Positions 25,191 to 39,300 of a stretch of 64,000 bases of DNA are shown piece after piece. The stretch comes from Erythrocercus mccallii. Taxonomy: Eukaryota > Chordata > Aves > Passeriformes > Dicruridae. The notes beneath the pieces are model-generated. The model searched no databases. It was not told where the DNA came from and saw only the letters and a program-made list of their open reading frames with translations. The position numbers and the translations under genes are program-made. Numbering within the stretch: the first letter of the stretch is position 1; each line of letters starts with the position of its first letter. The stretch covers positions 62,001 to 126,000 of the forward strand of contig VZRG01001325.1 in assembly GCA_013397435.1 (NCBI GenBank). The letters run 5' to 3'.

Positions 25191-26662
25191 TCAAGGGGAG
25201 CAGAAGGGGCAGAACCACAGCTTGGCTTTTACTCTTCATGGAGAAAGGGAGAATCTCTTGCTAAGCTGGGGACCAGCTCTGGTATTTCACTCTAGAGGAA
25301 GGGGACTATAAGACTAAGACCAGTGAATCTCTGCCAGCTCTGGGGAGGAACATGCCTACATGTTGTTTTCTATAAAATACCACATCACTTTCTAATCTGG
25401 TCTTAAAAGGCCAGGAAAACTCTTGACAGCAGCCACTGAAAAGAAAGAATGGGACTCTAGAAGCTGTCTCAAAATGGGATAGTGGTAGCCAGTGAGCAGC
25501 ACAAGTTCCCAGCACAGTGTTCCATGCCCCGAACTGCTTACATCCAATCGTAAGTCAAACTTGTTCCTGATTTTAAGTGAGGTGAAGTTTAAGTGATCAA
25601 CACTTCTGTAAATGCCAGTCCCCAAACTCAGACAAACTTGAAATACTCCTACCCCATAAGTATCATTGGCACTTGAAGGACACATAGAAAGTCACTACTG
25701 AAAGGTGCTAACTTTTCTGATGATAATGAATTAGTTTTCTGACTCCTTGAATGCTTTGTCAGCCCAGTCAGGAGATTGTTTATAGCACAGGTCTGGCATT
25801 GCTGCTTGCTTATTGATATTATGAATGTCCATAATTTTATTTAGGGTTTAGGTTATCACCAGGTGTTGAGACTGTATTGGTGGGGGGGAAATCTTGCATT
25901 GTCCTCACCTGATCTATTCAACTGCTCCTCCAGCAGCTCATGTGAAGGGAAAGGCTGACAAATTCCTGATATCAAACCCAGCTGTCAGAACAACACGGGG
26001 TAATAGCTGTCCTTGTCAAGCAGGCCAATTAATTCACCAGCATGTCAATGTAGATGTAATTGATAGACTCCACATTCTGGCTGAGTAATGAAAGTCTAAA
26101 GCCTTACTAAGACCATTTCACCTCCTAAGGGATCCTGTAATCTCACCTGAGCTGTCAGTGTTGGGGTGAGGGACACTTAAACCCAACAAACAAAACAACA
26201 GTTTGCTGCAAGAGCAAGTAGAGGTTTCAGATGAATCTTCATTTAAAAGGTAGAAAAGCATGTGGAAAGAAAGACTATGGAATAAAGCCATAATATTTTG
26301 GAGTGACTGTTTTATTCAAATACTGCTTGAAGTCAAATAGAAAATACAGTTAGAGAAATTATTTCTCTGTGAGAACACATGCGTTCTGGAGTCCTCCTGT
26401 TAATGAGAGAGTTGCTTTTAGAAGAAAATGTGGCCATTGTCTTAAAGAGTTGTGGAAAGGCAGTGTCAGCTCGGCAGGCTCATTAGCATAATCCTTTGTC
26501 TGACTTAGAAATATTTGTTAAGAACTTCTAAAACAACAACAAGAAATTGCTACTAGAGTTCCCTGACTACTGTGCTGACTCATCTACTTGCAATGTAGAT
26601 TTAATAAATGGCTTGACATCTTCTGGCTTTAGAGCACAGGTTTTATATTAGGCAGTTATTTT

Positions 26663-26738
26663 ACCCCAAAAAACACAAACAAACAACCCAAACAAAACAA
26701 ACAAAACCCAAAACAAACCAAAACAAAAACCCCAAAAC
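26663..26738. repeat. A/C-rich low-complexity tract
   Basis: About 75 bases of CCCAAA/ACAAAC permutations with no G. It could have grown from a degenerated poly(A) or CA repeat. Confidence 0.8.
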
Positions 26739-28613
26739 TTTCTTCTTTATTACCACAGCACAGGGATAAGGTTGCTGGACCTACAAGCAGCCATGTGCAA
26801 GACCATGGCAACGTGCAAGCCAGAACAAGTCGGCCAGGGTATGAGTATTCAACCATGGCCTCAACAGCATCGTCATAAAATACAGAAAAAATTCTTCGGA
26901 GAAAAGGCTAAAAGCCATACAAAACAGCATAAAAAATAATAACAGCATGAAAAAGAAGGACTGACATTCTCTAAAACCCTGAGTTAAGTGGGTGCTGCCG
27001 TGTCACATGTTTGAAGCAGTCCTGTGCCCCTGCCTGTGAGTTCAGGGAGGATGATGGCAGCCTCCCATCTCACAGCCACCTCTCACACATTGCCAGATGT
27101 TCTGTGCAGGAATGTATAACATATCTGAGTCTTCCAGGGAAGGTACATTCCTATACTGACCCATGAAATGTGTCTCACCCTCTTCCAGCATGCTGCACTG
27201 CCTCTGCTGGGCTGTCACAACTGGGGGTGCTGCAAATGCATCAAGGCTCTTTGCCTTGAGAAGTGCCTGCTTGCTAGAAAGAGCAGGGAGCAGGGCCAAG
27301 CCTGCTTCTCTGGGGTAGCACAAATCATGAACAGGAGCCCCAAGGAGGGAACAAAGCCACCTGGGATTTTAATGGATGCTCTGAGAGTCTGAAGTAAAAG
27401 AACGGATCTTCTAAGATAATTTAGGAGACTTTTTTCTGGGGAGGGACTGCTGTATTGGTTCTTTATGCAGTTCAGGAGATGATTGAGGGACATTACAACC
27501 ACTGGCAATGATGAGGAAAGCAGATGAAAATGGACCAGCAATGCTGGTAGCTCTGCTTTCCTGCCTCCTAGGATTTATGTACTTACAGATGAATTTAATA
27601 CTCGGTGATCAAGAGAGTTCAAATAGTGGTTGTATTAATGATTTCAGCATAACCTCTAAATCCCAGGATGGCAGTAGAAATCTTCAGCTTGGTCTTCATC
27701 TCCTGACATTTTTTATTAAGATCCAAATTAAATGCTGTTGCCTTATGATAAAGCTGCTTACAGAAGTGTGAACTGTGGCACTGGCACCACAGGGAGCATA
27801 CACTCTGTGCCCTGGTCTCAACCCTAGTCACAGAGGTCAGTCCTTTCCCAAAAAATGAAATACTGGATGACAATGTCTTCTTCGGTATTCTTTCTTCTTT
27901 CTTTTTTCTATTTTTTTTTTTCCTGATATTTGGTTAATTCCTACCTGGTCTTTACAGCCTATGGCACTGACTGTGCAGAGTGATTCACCTTATTGCCTAC
28001 ATTTGTTACAGTGCATTGCTGTGTTATATACTGAGCCTCTGCCAACTGCTTTGGTCCTAAATCACCACTCTTCCTGTTTTCTCAATAAATGTTTGGTACC
28101 CATTAAAGATACCTTCCGGGTTCCTAGCTCGTACAAGTATTATGCATTTTGCAGCACAACTTACCTTATTTTGGAGTTTAGCTCACCTGCAATCTTTGTT
28201 TTGTGGCCAAAGAAATATTAATGTGCCTCAAAATAATATGGGAATCATCTCACCATTACTCTTCTTCCCTTCCTCCCACACATTCCCTGAAGTATATTGA
28301 TCTTTGATGTTCTTGCTTTCTTGAGCCAATTTGAAGACAAAGTGTCTGAATCAGGGATGAAAATAAGTGATATTTGAAGCTGCTCTCAAAATTCCCTTAA
28401 GACAGTTTATTCTGGCTTTGCTATGTGAGTCACAAAGACTACTCAGTTTCTCAGTTAGGGGTAGTGTTATCTGCTAATTAAAGGTAATGACATCCCCAAA
28501 GATGAACACTGGCAGGTCTAGTCTTTATTTTGAAGCTATAAAATATGGCAAGCTTTGATCCCAAGGGCCTTGAATGAAGGACAGGGATTTTGGGGTTGAC
28601 ATGCTATTGTACT

Positions 28614-28632
28614 CCCCCCATTGCAGGGGGGG
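28614..28632. repeat. Short perfect inverted repeat (C6-ATTGCA-G7)
   Basis: CCCCCC, a six-base spacer ATTGCA, then GGGGGGG. It could fold into a six-pair GC hairpin. No downstream T run or gene end makes it a terminator here. Confidence 0.7.
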
Positions 28633-29277
28633 CTATTAAGAACTTTCCCATTGAAGAATTGGTTGGTAATGCAGAAGTCAGATAAAATAGTTTCTGCAGT
28701 TCATAGTTCCTTCTCCTTCCTTACATGAGGGGCCCCAGATCTCATGATATCAGTTGAGATGTAGCCTGACAAATGCTGAGGACCGGGAGTCTTCTCCCAG
28801 CTGTGCTCACTCCAACACAGTCCCTCCACAGTGCAGGACTTGTGTTTGCTCCTGCTGAATTTTGCCAGGTTCCCTTTGGCCTGTTCCTCCAGTCTGCTCC
28901 TGTTCCTCGAAACACTCCAAGATCTTTGGATCAAAAGTGAAGTGCTAATGTTATTTTAATGTTCCCACATACGATGTGAGGAAGGCAAAATGTTATACTG
29001 CCAGCTTCTGCTTATTAAAATGCATCTAGGATACATCCAGAGGAAAAAAATATGGGAGGAGGACATGGTGACAGCTTCTCCATATTCCCCCACTCCCCTG
29101 ACCTCAGGTTAGTTGAGTCCCTGTTTGTACATGTGGCAATAATATCTGAATGTTGTGGCCTTCAGTGAATGCAAGGTTTAAGATGTGAGGGGAAGACATT
29201 CATAATTCTCTGTGACGAACGGTTGGCAGTTTCATTTGAGTACTTTCTGCTACAGATGTTTAACATTTTTTCCAAGG

Positions 29278-29868
29278 TGTCTAGGTTTAACCCCAGGTGG
29301 CAACTAAACCTCATGCAGCCACTCACTTATCTGCCCCCCCCCACTCCCTCCAGAGGGATGGGAGAGATAATGGGAAGGGTGTAAGTGAGGAAAATCCTCG
29401 GTTGAGGTAAAGACAGTTTAATAGGGAAAGCAAAAGCCACACATGCAAACAAAGCAAAACAAGGAATTCACTCCCCAGTTCCCATGGGCAGGCAGGTGCT
29501 CAGCCATCCCCAGGAAAGCCAGGATCCAGTTTTTATAATGGGATCTTGGGAAGACAAATGCTATCACTGAATCTCCCCTCTCCTTCTTCCCCAGCTTTAT
29601 ATACTGAGCCTGAGGCCATATGGCCTGGCATATCCCCTGGGTAAGTTGGGGTCAGCTGTCCTGGCTCTGACCCCTCCCAGCATCTTGTGCCCCCTCAGCC
29701 CCTGGCAGGTGGGGTGAGAGGAGAAAAGGCCTTGGTTCCATATGAGCCCTGCTCATTTAATCACGGTGGTTAAACATCCCTGTGTTATTGACACCACTTT
29801 CAGCACAAGTCCTAAGCAGTCCATAGCAGCCACGAGGGAGAAAGTTAACCCCAGACAAAAGCAGCACA
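29278..29868 (-). mobile_element. Solo LTR, avian endogenous retrovirus (family A, copy 2)
   Basis: The plus strand begins TGTCTAGGTTTAACCCCAGG and ends near AAAGTTAACCCCAGACAAAAGC, the reverse complement of the family A consensus. On the element's own strand there is a TATA box (TATATAAAGC, revcomp of 29597-29607) and a downstream ATTAAACTGTCTTTA poly(A) region (revcomp of about 29410-29424). With about 590 bases it is the most complete copy here. No gag, pol or env lies beside it. The 175-codon minus-strand frame at 29753-30280 starts outside and runs into it, and is not retroviral. Confidence 0.88.
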
Positions 29869-31243
29869 CGAGGGCCAATTCCAGAGAGCAGGAGGAGGTG
29901 GTTTCAGCTAAACACTTGCATCCCATGGGCATGGACACCACAGCCAGCAAAGCCAGAGCAGAAGCACATGGAGCACCAAAGTCAGGAGGAAGTAGAGTGA
30001 GAACACCACTGGGTTCTGGAGTTGGCAGAATGCTGGCATTAATACGATGTGCTCTGCCGGGCAAGGTGGAGGATGCAACATTCCCAGCTGGCAACTGCTG
30101 GTAACTCAATGCTCCCAGCTGGAGCCTGGGGGAGAGAGGATATTCCCAGCTGGTGGCCAAGGCCTGCCTCGCTGCCTTCCCAGTCGTACATGTGGCTTCT
30201 CCACACAATGGGAAGGGGTGGGCGAAGCCTAATAAAGCAGCTGGTCTATTAGAAGATAAGCTTTGTGAAGAACAGCACAAACACTCAGAATCCCCTAATC
30301 TTAAACTTTATTACCCTAGATAATAGGCTTTGGTAGCGACAACAATCAGTTGAAATGCAGAATTGTCTTGGCTCCTGCAGCACCTGCCACGTCAGTCAGT
30401 CACAAACCACCTCCTGCTGCACAAAAAGGTGCCTGTGTGGGACCAGCAAGCTAAAAGTTTTGTTGGTTTATTTTCAAAAGGCCAGGGAAAGCTGGGCACA
30501 CTCTCTTTGCAGATTTAAGTGTGCACTCTGAACCCGCTGGGAGGGAAAGGCTAACAGGATATGAAAGCCTGTTTTCTTTACCTCCAAGGATTGGAGCAAG
30601 GCTTCTTTGTCTACTGAAGCCCACTTGAAAGAGTAGGGCATGTTATTCCTACTCTGAATTAGGTCGAGTTTCCCAACATTCAACCAGCAATCAGAAAGGG
30701 AAAAACCATGAAATCTGTTTGTAAAACCTTTATCTGTGTCCTTTGCAGTATTTCTGATACAAAACACATTTAGTTAGCTGAGGCAGAACTTGGAAGAAGT
30801 GTCTCACTTGCTCCTTTTGGTGAAACAATTGGATTCACAAAGCTCAATGCACACGTGCAAGGCCCACGCTTGTAAATGGGGAGGAACAGAGAGTTTTCAA
30901 ATGAAAAGGTATTTTACTTTATAAATGGCCTTGTCCTTATTTATTTTTTAGGGTGCTTTTTAAGTTAAGTTTTTTCCATGGTGCTATGATCAAAATATGA
31001 GGGAAAAAATAATCTGCTCACTACAAACTTTTTTTTTACTTAGAAATATTTCAATATGAATAAATTGATTAATAAAATAACTACAAAGTGACAAGGTGAT
31101 TTTTAAATCATGAGACATAAAAGCAGTTCTAACAAAAATTTGTTACAAGTGTTTCAACTTTGCTGGGCTCTCTCTGTTGCTACAAGAAGTGTAGCAGAAG
31201 CTCACGGTGAAAGGGGCTGATTTAGGGACAGGGTGTTTATACA

Positions 31244-31798
31244 TGTGCTGGTTTTGGCTGGGATAGAGTTAATTTTCTCTACTGGTAGTTGGTATGGGGC
31301 TGTGTTTTGGAAACAATGTGGATAATACAGGGATGTTTTCCTTCCTGCTGAGCAGCACTTAGAGTGTCAAGGCCCTTTTTGTCTCTCACAGCACCACAAC
31401 AGCAATTAGATTGGGCTACACCAGGAGTTGGGAGAGGACACACATAGGACAGCTGACCCCAGCTGACCCAAGGGATATCCCAGACCATGTGACATCATAC
31501 TCACATTGAGAGCTGGGGGAAGAAAGAGGGAAGTGGGGTGATGGTGTTTGTCTTCCCAAGTAACCCTTACATGTGATGGAGCCCTGCTCTGCTGGGGATG
31601 GCTGAGCACCTGCCTGTCCCTGGGAGGTGGGGAATGAACTTGATTTGCTTTGCTTGCATGTATGGCTTTTGCTTTCCCTATTAAACTGTCTTTATCTCAA
31701 ACCAGGAGTTTCCTCACCTTCACCCTTCTCATTCTCTCCCCCATTCTGACATGGAAGAAGGGCTCAGCTGCTGGCTGGAGTTAAACCAATACAGGACA
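31244..31798 (+). mobile_element. Solo LTR, avian endogenous retrovirus (family A, copy 3)
   Basis: It begins TGTGCTGGTTTTGGCTGGGATAGAG and ends GCTGGAGTTAAACCAATACAG, the plus-strand orientation of the family. Internal CTATTAAACTGTCTTTATCTC near 31677-31697 is the family poly(A) region. The TATA position is degraded to ATCATACTCACATTG, so it is probably promoter-dead. It is opposite in orientation to the copy 1.4 kb upstream. Confidence 0.88.
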
Positions 31799-33230
31799 GG
31801 TCCAGGCAGTATAGTTAACCAAGCCTAAATGTTATGAATATTAAAGATCAGTCTAGAGGGTTGGATTTCTGTTCTTAGCTTTGCCCACAAATCCAGGATC
31901 TTTCCCATTTAATGTCCAGAATTTTCTTAAGAAAATCTGAGTGGAGACATAAAAACCAGTAAATTGAAACCAGCAGTGTATTTTGACTTGAACAACTATA
32001 AAAAGAGAGGGAACAGAAGGTGCACTGAACCTTGCATGACTCTCTGTGTGTCTCTGAGGACAGAAGAAGTCAGGTCTGAGGCAGCAGTGAGCGCCCCAGC
32101 AGCCTGCCAGCCACACTGACTGAGTGCTGGAAAAGCATCCTCATGGCAGAGCAGATGCCAGCATCAAACCTGGCTGGGAAACAAGGAAACCGAGGACAGG
32201 AGCTGAACAGCAGCTCTGCCAAGCTTTAGGAGAAACAGTTTTGAGTCTCATTTCCCTCAGCCCAGTTGTCTTTGAAACTCCTTGTCTGGTTCAAGCGATT
32301 CAAGGGCTCCTGAGCATTTCTCCAACACGCTGGCCCTCATGTCTCAGCAGGATGAGACAAGCTCCCTCCTTAGGTAGCTCCACTTCCTCTGGCAGACATG
32401 ACCAAGACACCCCAGCTTCCTCAGTGATGCCCTATTGATTTCTGCAGTCTCTCCTTCCCTCAGGAATTGACTGCACTAGATCAAATTAAGAACAATCTGA
32501 GCATTTAATGGGGCTCCTTCAATATGATGAAGTTTGATTGCTTGAAGTTGAAGTTCATGATAATTATTTATGCTGACAGCACTCTCACAGACAATAAAGC
32601 CTGGCCCTTTCCTGAAGGCCTCTGTCTCTTCATCAGGGAATTATTTAAATCTCGCTGTGCTTACTTGATACATCTACTTCTCATTATTAAATATGAGAAT
32701 AATGATCAGAGAACAAAATGTATCATATTTACACCAAAAGTGGTATCAAAACTTTTATTTTGGTTCTGTTCTCTCTTACCAAATAAAACCCACGTGCCTG
32801 AGCAGTGCCAGCAGCTCACCTGCCGTTTGGAGGTTAACAGCAGAACTTTTGGCTGTTCTTGGTAGAGAGAGAATAAGGGCTCTCCCTGCTCATTTGCACA
32901 GGACTTATAAAATCTACTTGTGATGAAAATTGTGGCATTTTTGTAATGTCCAAGAGGTCTGTCCTGAGGATTGCCTATAATCACCACTCTGAGTTAATAA
33001 ACATGTTTATCTGTGAGCAGGTATTTTCATGAGTGACAGAGAGGCTGAAAATAAATCTCTTGCAACTTCTTGAGTTCTGTTATTAAAAACCCTCATGGTT
33101 GGGTATAATGAAAACAGTCCTCAAAGTCTGTGTGTGTGTTCATGGGTTTCCCACAAAAGCAGATGTCCTAACACCTGAGAATGTTTGTCAGTGCACAAAA
33201 CACCAGCAAGTTTTCATTTGTGGTGTGTTG

Positions 33231-33310
33231 TGGCGTGTATACACATATACACACACAGATAAAAGTGAAAACAAGGTGTGTTGTATTTATACATACATAT
33301 ACAAATACAC
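33231..33310. repeat. CA/TA simple repeat, interrupted
   Basis: ACACATATACACACACAGAT and, 40 bases on, ATACATACATATACAAATACACA. It is a degraded dinucleotide and tetranucleotide repeat. Confidence 0.65.
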
Positions 33311-36300
33311 AGGGGAAAGGTAGCCCTCTACTTGCAACTGCTATAAATGGAGCAGCGTAACTCCTCAGCCCTCAAAAAAGTAAAAAGGCAAAAAAAGAGA
33401 AGGCAATTTTCTGATTTTTTTTAAAAACTTTCCTCCCCCCTCAAACAACAGCTACATCCATCTACTTTTCTCTGGAACATAACAGTCAAAATAGAATATA
33501 TTTTGGGACAGCTTTTCTATGGCAGGGAGAAAAGCAATGAATATGGCTTTCCCACAAGGAATGTAGCACTTACCCAGGTTGAGGAGTTCTCCTGTGGTGG
33601 AGAGGACGTGCCTAGGGCTCTGACACAGACTCATAAAATGGTCCTTGTGATGCCTTTGAGCAGCCAGCCCAGCACCCCTGCTGTGTCCATCCCACTCCTC
33701 CCCAGTGCAGGTTTCTCTCTCTATGCAACTTCTTGGTATTAGAGTGTTCAGATGCAGCAACAGCTGCCTTGCATTACACAGTGATTCTCCAGCCAAGGGA
33801 CTGAGTAGAAAAATCAGTCTCTTAAGTCATCTAAATGTAAAAGTTCTGTTACTGAAGGAAAGTTGGAAAACATGAAAATGGAAATGAGGCTGTAGGGAGG
33901 CAGCAGAGGTTCCCTGTGGCAGCGCTCGCTCTCACATAGCAGTGACACACAGCCCAATTCCCTGCCCATCCCTTCAGCTGGACAGGGAAGGAGCAGCTGA
34001 TCAAGGGGGAAAAGCACATTTGAGGAGTTCCCTTAGATGGCCATGTTTATTTCTTGCTTTGGCTTTCATTTGCTCTTTGTCACATCTCGGTTCATCCCTT
34101 TCAGACTGTGTGTCAAAACAGATCTTGTCTCAGAGGATTGCTCTGAAACCTAATGATGCCTTGGCTTGTTCAACACCCCTGAGGGGCTAGGCAAAAGGAG
34201 GCTGGAGCTGCCCCCAGTACATGTCAGGGTTTGCATTTTTTGGGAGGAGTTGGCTGCTTGGAGCAGGGGAGGGGTTTTTCAGCAGTATGTCTTCATGAAA
34301 TGAAAGAAAAGGGCTTAAACCTGTTTCTCATTTAAAAAAAAAGAAAATAAAGCAAGGAGACAGAGAGGCAAGAAGGGAGCTGCTCTATTTCTTTAAGGGA
34401 AAGAGTCTGTGTCAGCCCCTCTGCTGAGCAGTTCATGCCATTCACTGCCCTTCTCCAAGTTTCTCAGTGATACTGAACTCCAGGTGACCCTCGCAGACAG
34501 TAATTGCTTTAGCATAGGTTTGACAACAACAGCAAGAACCTCTCTAAAAATAAGCAAAGCTTAAAATAAATTTCAACTCTAGAGACCTGCACATGTGAGG
34601 AATTCAGTACATCACCTGTATTTTCCTTGATGAGTGCCACAGTTCTTGGCAGCTGAGAAAAGAATGACAGTTTTGAAGGGAATTCCAGTGCCTCCTGCTC
34701 CAGTGTCTAACCTAGCAGGGAGTCAGCCAGGAAGGACAGCAGGTGACCTTTCGGGGAACATCACAGGATAGCTCCAGGCCAGCATCCCTACCCATTTACC
34801 CCAACAGCTACCTTATTTAAAGGTAGAATTTAGAGAAAACCACATTTAATTGCAGTGCCTGGGATAAATGTCTTTCCTTGCTTTGTAGCTGTAACATGGT
34901 TAATTTAAAATGGGTTCATCATACCTGCCAATAAATAGTACCTCAAAGCCCTTCATCAAAAATGCATTTAGTCGCCCTTGCATGGGGAGAATGAAATAAC
35001 TCTCTGCCCCTCAGCAGGAAAAGGGGAAATTTCAGCTGCAAGTACTGTAGGAATTGTTTGTTCTCCAAGAGGTGCCCACAGGACATACATAGAGCAGAGG
35101 CATGTCTGCAACTCCAGAGCATTTCCTGTTATAACAAACCACCTGCAAAATTTAAAGAGATGTATGCACCTTGCTGCTACACTGAATCTGGGGTGCAAAT
35201 TTTCAGTAAATTCAATAGAAAGTAACCTTCTTCAATAGGGAAGAAAAAGTGTTTTACTTGAAGAGAATGCAATTTCCTTTTTCTAACCCACACAGCGGTG
35301 GCATACGCAGGATGGATTTTGATTTGATAAGTAATAATGAAGAGAACCAAATTATTTTTCCCTGGCTCTATTTAAAGGCATTTTTCTCAGTTTTCCAGGC
35401 TGACTTTCTGCAAGCAGCTGTCTCACCATATGAACTACTGAAAGTTAGAATGTACCTGCATAGCCTCCCCTTGTTCATGTTTTAGGGGATGGCGTGTTAG
35501 GAAAAGGCTGTCAGGCTGGAACCACAAACATGGAATTGTACATGGCAGTCAGTGAGTAATCCAAGCTCCTGTGTTTTATCCTCTTAGGAAGACTTCAAGT
35601 ATTTGAAGAAAATAATTTGATCGAGCTTCAATCCCCTATAGCAAACATATAGAAAATAAGTGTTTCAAACTTTAAGTATCAGTAGGTTACAGGATGTGTT
35701 ATGTGAGTCAAGAGGAGACATAATTTCCCTGCATACAGTTGTCTGAGAACAGGCTTCTTTTCCCTTCCCATCACCAATAAAAGCCAGAATTAGATCCCAA
35801 ATGTAAACTGAAATACTCACCTGACAAATATTCAGATATTCCAGGCAATTCTAAAGCAGCACTTTCTCCTGTGACAAATGAAAGATCTGAATTCTGGAAA
35901 ACATATATATGGAGTCTACATCCTTTGTTTGTTTTCTGATTAAATACACTTCTGCTCTGTCATCACTGATGAGGTCAGTTTGGTCCAACAATCTTTGATG
36001 AGACACTGCAGTAGACTGTTGGCTTTTTATTAAATGTCCACATTTTAGAAGAAAATTGTCTATATCAGCTTGCTAAATAACAAAACTCATGAAATTGCTT
36101 ATTTTAGTCATCATTTGGATTAGTAGTAATTATGCCTGCAATAGTAAAATGAGATTTTAATGCTGATTAATGAAACTGCTAAATTGTCAAGACTGCTAGT
36201 CACAGTTATCAGTCTCTGGAGACTGTGCCCTAAAACAGTTGTCATCATATGTGTAATATGGCTTCTTTTGTAGGACCAGATGTGAAGCATATGGTGACCT

Positions 36301-39300
36301 ATTACAATTGGGATGAGCTGTAAGTCCATGAGGGCTGAATTCTATTGGACAGACTACCCAAATGAAAAAAAACCAACGTCCAGTGATCATTACAGGATCA
36401 TAGCAACTTTATATAGAGGGTGAGGGATGATGAAGGTGTTGGGAAACTGCCTAGCTCAGATAATCATTCCTGCAGTTCTGATATTGTTTCACATTTATTT
36501 ATACCCTAGAGGAAAGCTGTGGTGCTGTGCATGCAGACACACTGTAAAACATATTGCTCCTGCTTGTTCTCTTTCCTGCCCATTTCAGGGACCCATTCCC
36601 ACTGGTGGAGGGAAATCCTGTGGGGTGATGGGTGCTGGCAGGGGGAACCTGTGGAGTCCCAACAGCAGCAGCAATCCTCAGAGGTGCTGCAGAGGAGGAA
36701 GTGTGCTGGGTGATAGGAAGGATACTGGGCTAGCCAGAGCACAAAGCAGTAGGCAGGAAAATGAAAATTAATGTAATGAAACTCACTGCACTCATATGCA
36801 GAGACCATTCTAGTGCATAGGGCACATTTTACCTCCTTTTGGCCATTGTCACTGGTGCAGGGTCCTTGCAGTAAAGCAGTGAATGCCTGCACTGAGTTCA
36901 GGAGGGCCATCCTAAGAACACTTGTGTCCCCTGTTAGGGGGAAAAAGAGTAAACTTCTCTGAACAACCATATTTCCCCCTACCCCTTAACTTGACTGTTA
37001 CCAAAAACTGTGCTTAGTCTTCAGTACATTGGCAGATACAACCCAGAGCAAAACATAATGGACTGCTTTTGCGTTTTGCTACTGCCACTTTGTATTACTC
37101 CTCATATGATTCTATCATTTTATGAACAGTTTAACCTATTTACTCATGTGTAAATGGACAATGGTTGAAGATTAGAGAGGCTTCATTTGCCATGAAGAGC
37201 TACTGTCTTTTCTCAAAGGGAAAAGAACCAGCTGACCTGGATGGCAGGTCAGGTACTCCGTACTGCAGATGTGTATCAAATTACCAGCACCGGGTCAGCT
37301 TCTGTGTAACAAATACTCCACAGCATAGATACAAGCTGATTTTTCGAGGCCAGGGAAGTATACACAGCTTTTTCAGTGACTAAACACACAAGTCAATATG
37401 CAGTATGATTAAGATGATTCATAGGCACATGCATTGTGCTTCACAGTAATTTCTAAAATCAGGGCTGTAATTGCTGAGGGTCAAACTTACTTAAGGCAAG
37501 ATGTTCTTGTTTGAATGTATGCTTGAAGGAGGGAGGAAACTTTGTGTTGCCGACTAGACAGACATCCAGTATTTCTCCCATTGCCCTATTCTTGGGCTTT
37601 AGGATTGTTCTGTCCAATAGAAGCGCTCTTCCTGCAACTTGTCAGGTCTCACTGTTTTGTATGTGGTTTCACAGAAGCCAGCCCTGCATCCCTAACACAC
37701 ACGAGCAGCATCACCAACTTCACAAAATCAGATCCCAAGAAATGTTGAAACTTTGTCCTATATTTCTGTAACCATGCAAGGCTGATTTACTGCAGCAGAA
37801 GCCCTCTTCAAATTGTCTGGCAACAGAAACTGAGGTATTTTTATTATATGGCCAAGCTTTCTGTGACAAATAGTGCTACCACAGCTTAATTGGCATTTAT
37901 ACAAATATTCAGGTCTGTAAATGATACTAGTGGAAGCCAGAGCTACAGCTGGGGTTGTCTGCATATGGTTACTGCACTCTGGATGGATAATTTGTTCCTT
38001 GGAAAAGTCTGTTTTCATCGTAACGTGGTTACAAAGCAGCCTCTCAAGTGCCACTGTGTCGGGAAAGCACATCACAGACAGAAGGTAATGACTGCTGACA
38101 CCACACCAGCTTTCCTCTTGCTCCATATAAAAGACAGCAAACTCTAAATCATCAGTGCAACCCTGCCGCGTACCTGCCCCCATTGTTCAGGCTTGGCTTT
38201 AAGCTGGGAACAGCTTAAAAATGCAGTTTCAGAAAAAAATTTACTGTGTGACATGTATGAGTCCAACTGGCTGCTCTGAACAAAAGTAAACCAGGATTAA
38301 GATTTCAACAAAGAGCACTTCCTACTAAGGAATAGTGCCTTGGGAACTACTTCATACACACGTAAAACTACCTCCCACACTTCACCTCCTCTCTCCAAAC
38401 GAAAGAAAAATTCTGGGGTGAGATGGTCTTGGAATTATTCCTGCCCTGGAATTTTGGCGCACACCTGTAGGAAGGAAGATTACAGTAAACAAGTCATAAA
38501 ATATTGTTTGTCTAACATTTGCCTGTATATTTTAGCCTGGAAATCTAGTGTGTCTCTCAAATGCCCTTTCTCTTATCTATTGGTTATCATTGGTTCAAAT
38601 GTTAGTTTTAATGTGAAATCTTGTAGTGGGCTTTTGAATTGTTTTCTTTCTCCAAATTAGGATTAGAAAGTTGTTTCATTCTCATTGTATAATCTTTCTA
38701 AATAAAAAGTTGTGAGGAACTGAACAGCAGCAAAAAGGCAGATCAGAAAATAAGGATTCTATCCTTAGTTTGGCTACAGGCCACTGGTGTAACTGGGCTG
38801 ATCAGCTTGATTTTCCTCCCACAGCTGCTCTAGTAAAAATAGCACAGTTATTGGCTTTTTGCTTTCCCTGATTCTTGTTTGACTTGGGCTTCCCAGTAAA
38901 GGGACTCTCTGACCATGTTTGACAAGGAATACCAAGTCAGGAACATCTTTATGTTCCTGGAGTGTAGCTGAGAGCTCCAGCTTTTATTTACATAGCTGAC
39001 AGTTTGCTGTAGGGCATTATACTAAGAGAGTAAATTTTATCTCTGACCATCCACTGTGCTAAAGTCTGACTGGTACCTACAGTAAATCCAGAGAATTCTT
39101 AGAACGTCAGGTAGGATTTTTTAACAAGACATGCCAAAAAACCAGAATTTTTTTAATATACTTCCAGATCCAAAGTGATGGGGTGTTCAAGAGTAATATG
39201 TTACTGGCAACCTAAACAGATCTGAAAAGCTGGCTGGCCTCAATTTGATAACAGAAACACAAATCACAAATAAAAATAAACCACCTGAATTTTATTTTAA

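Larger units (their letters stand above)
25191..29277. other. Intergenic stretch, no gene seen
   Basis: Non-coding appearance throughout; open frames are under 110 codons and overlap on both strands. It contains an A/C-rich tract at 26.66 kb and a perfect C6/G6 inverted repeat at 28.61 kb. Confidence 0.45.

Noticed and set aside
29753..30280. 175-codon minus-strand frame next to an LTR
   Set aside because: It could have been a retroviral gene, but the text shows no gag, protease, polymerase or envelope motif and part of it lies inside the LTR.
36506..36970. 154-codon minus-strand frame
   Set aside because: No recognisable protein features; overlaps plus-strand frames of similar length.
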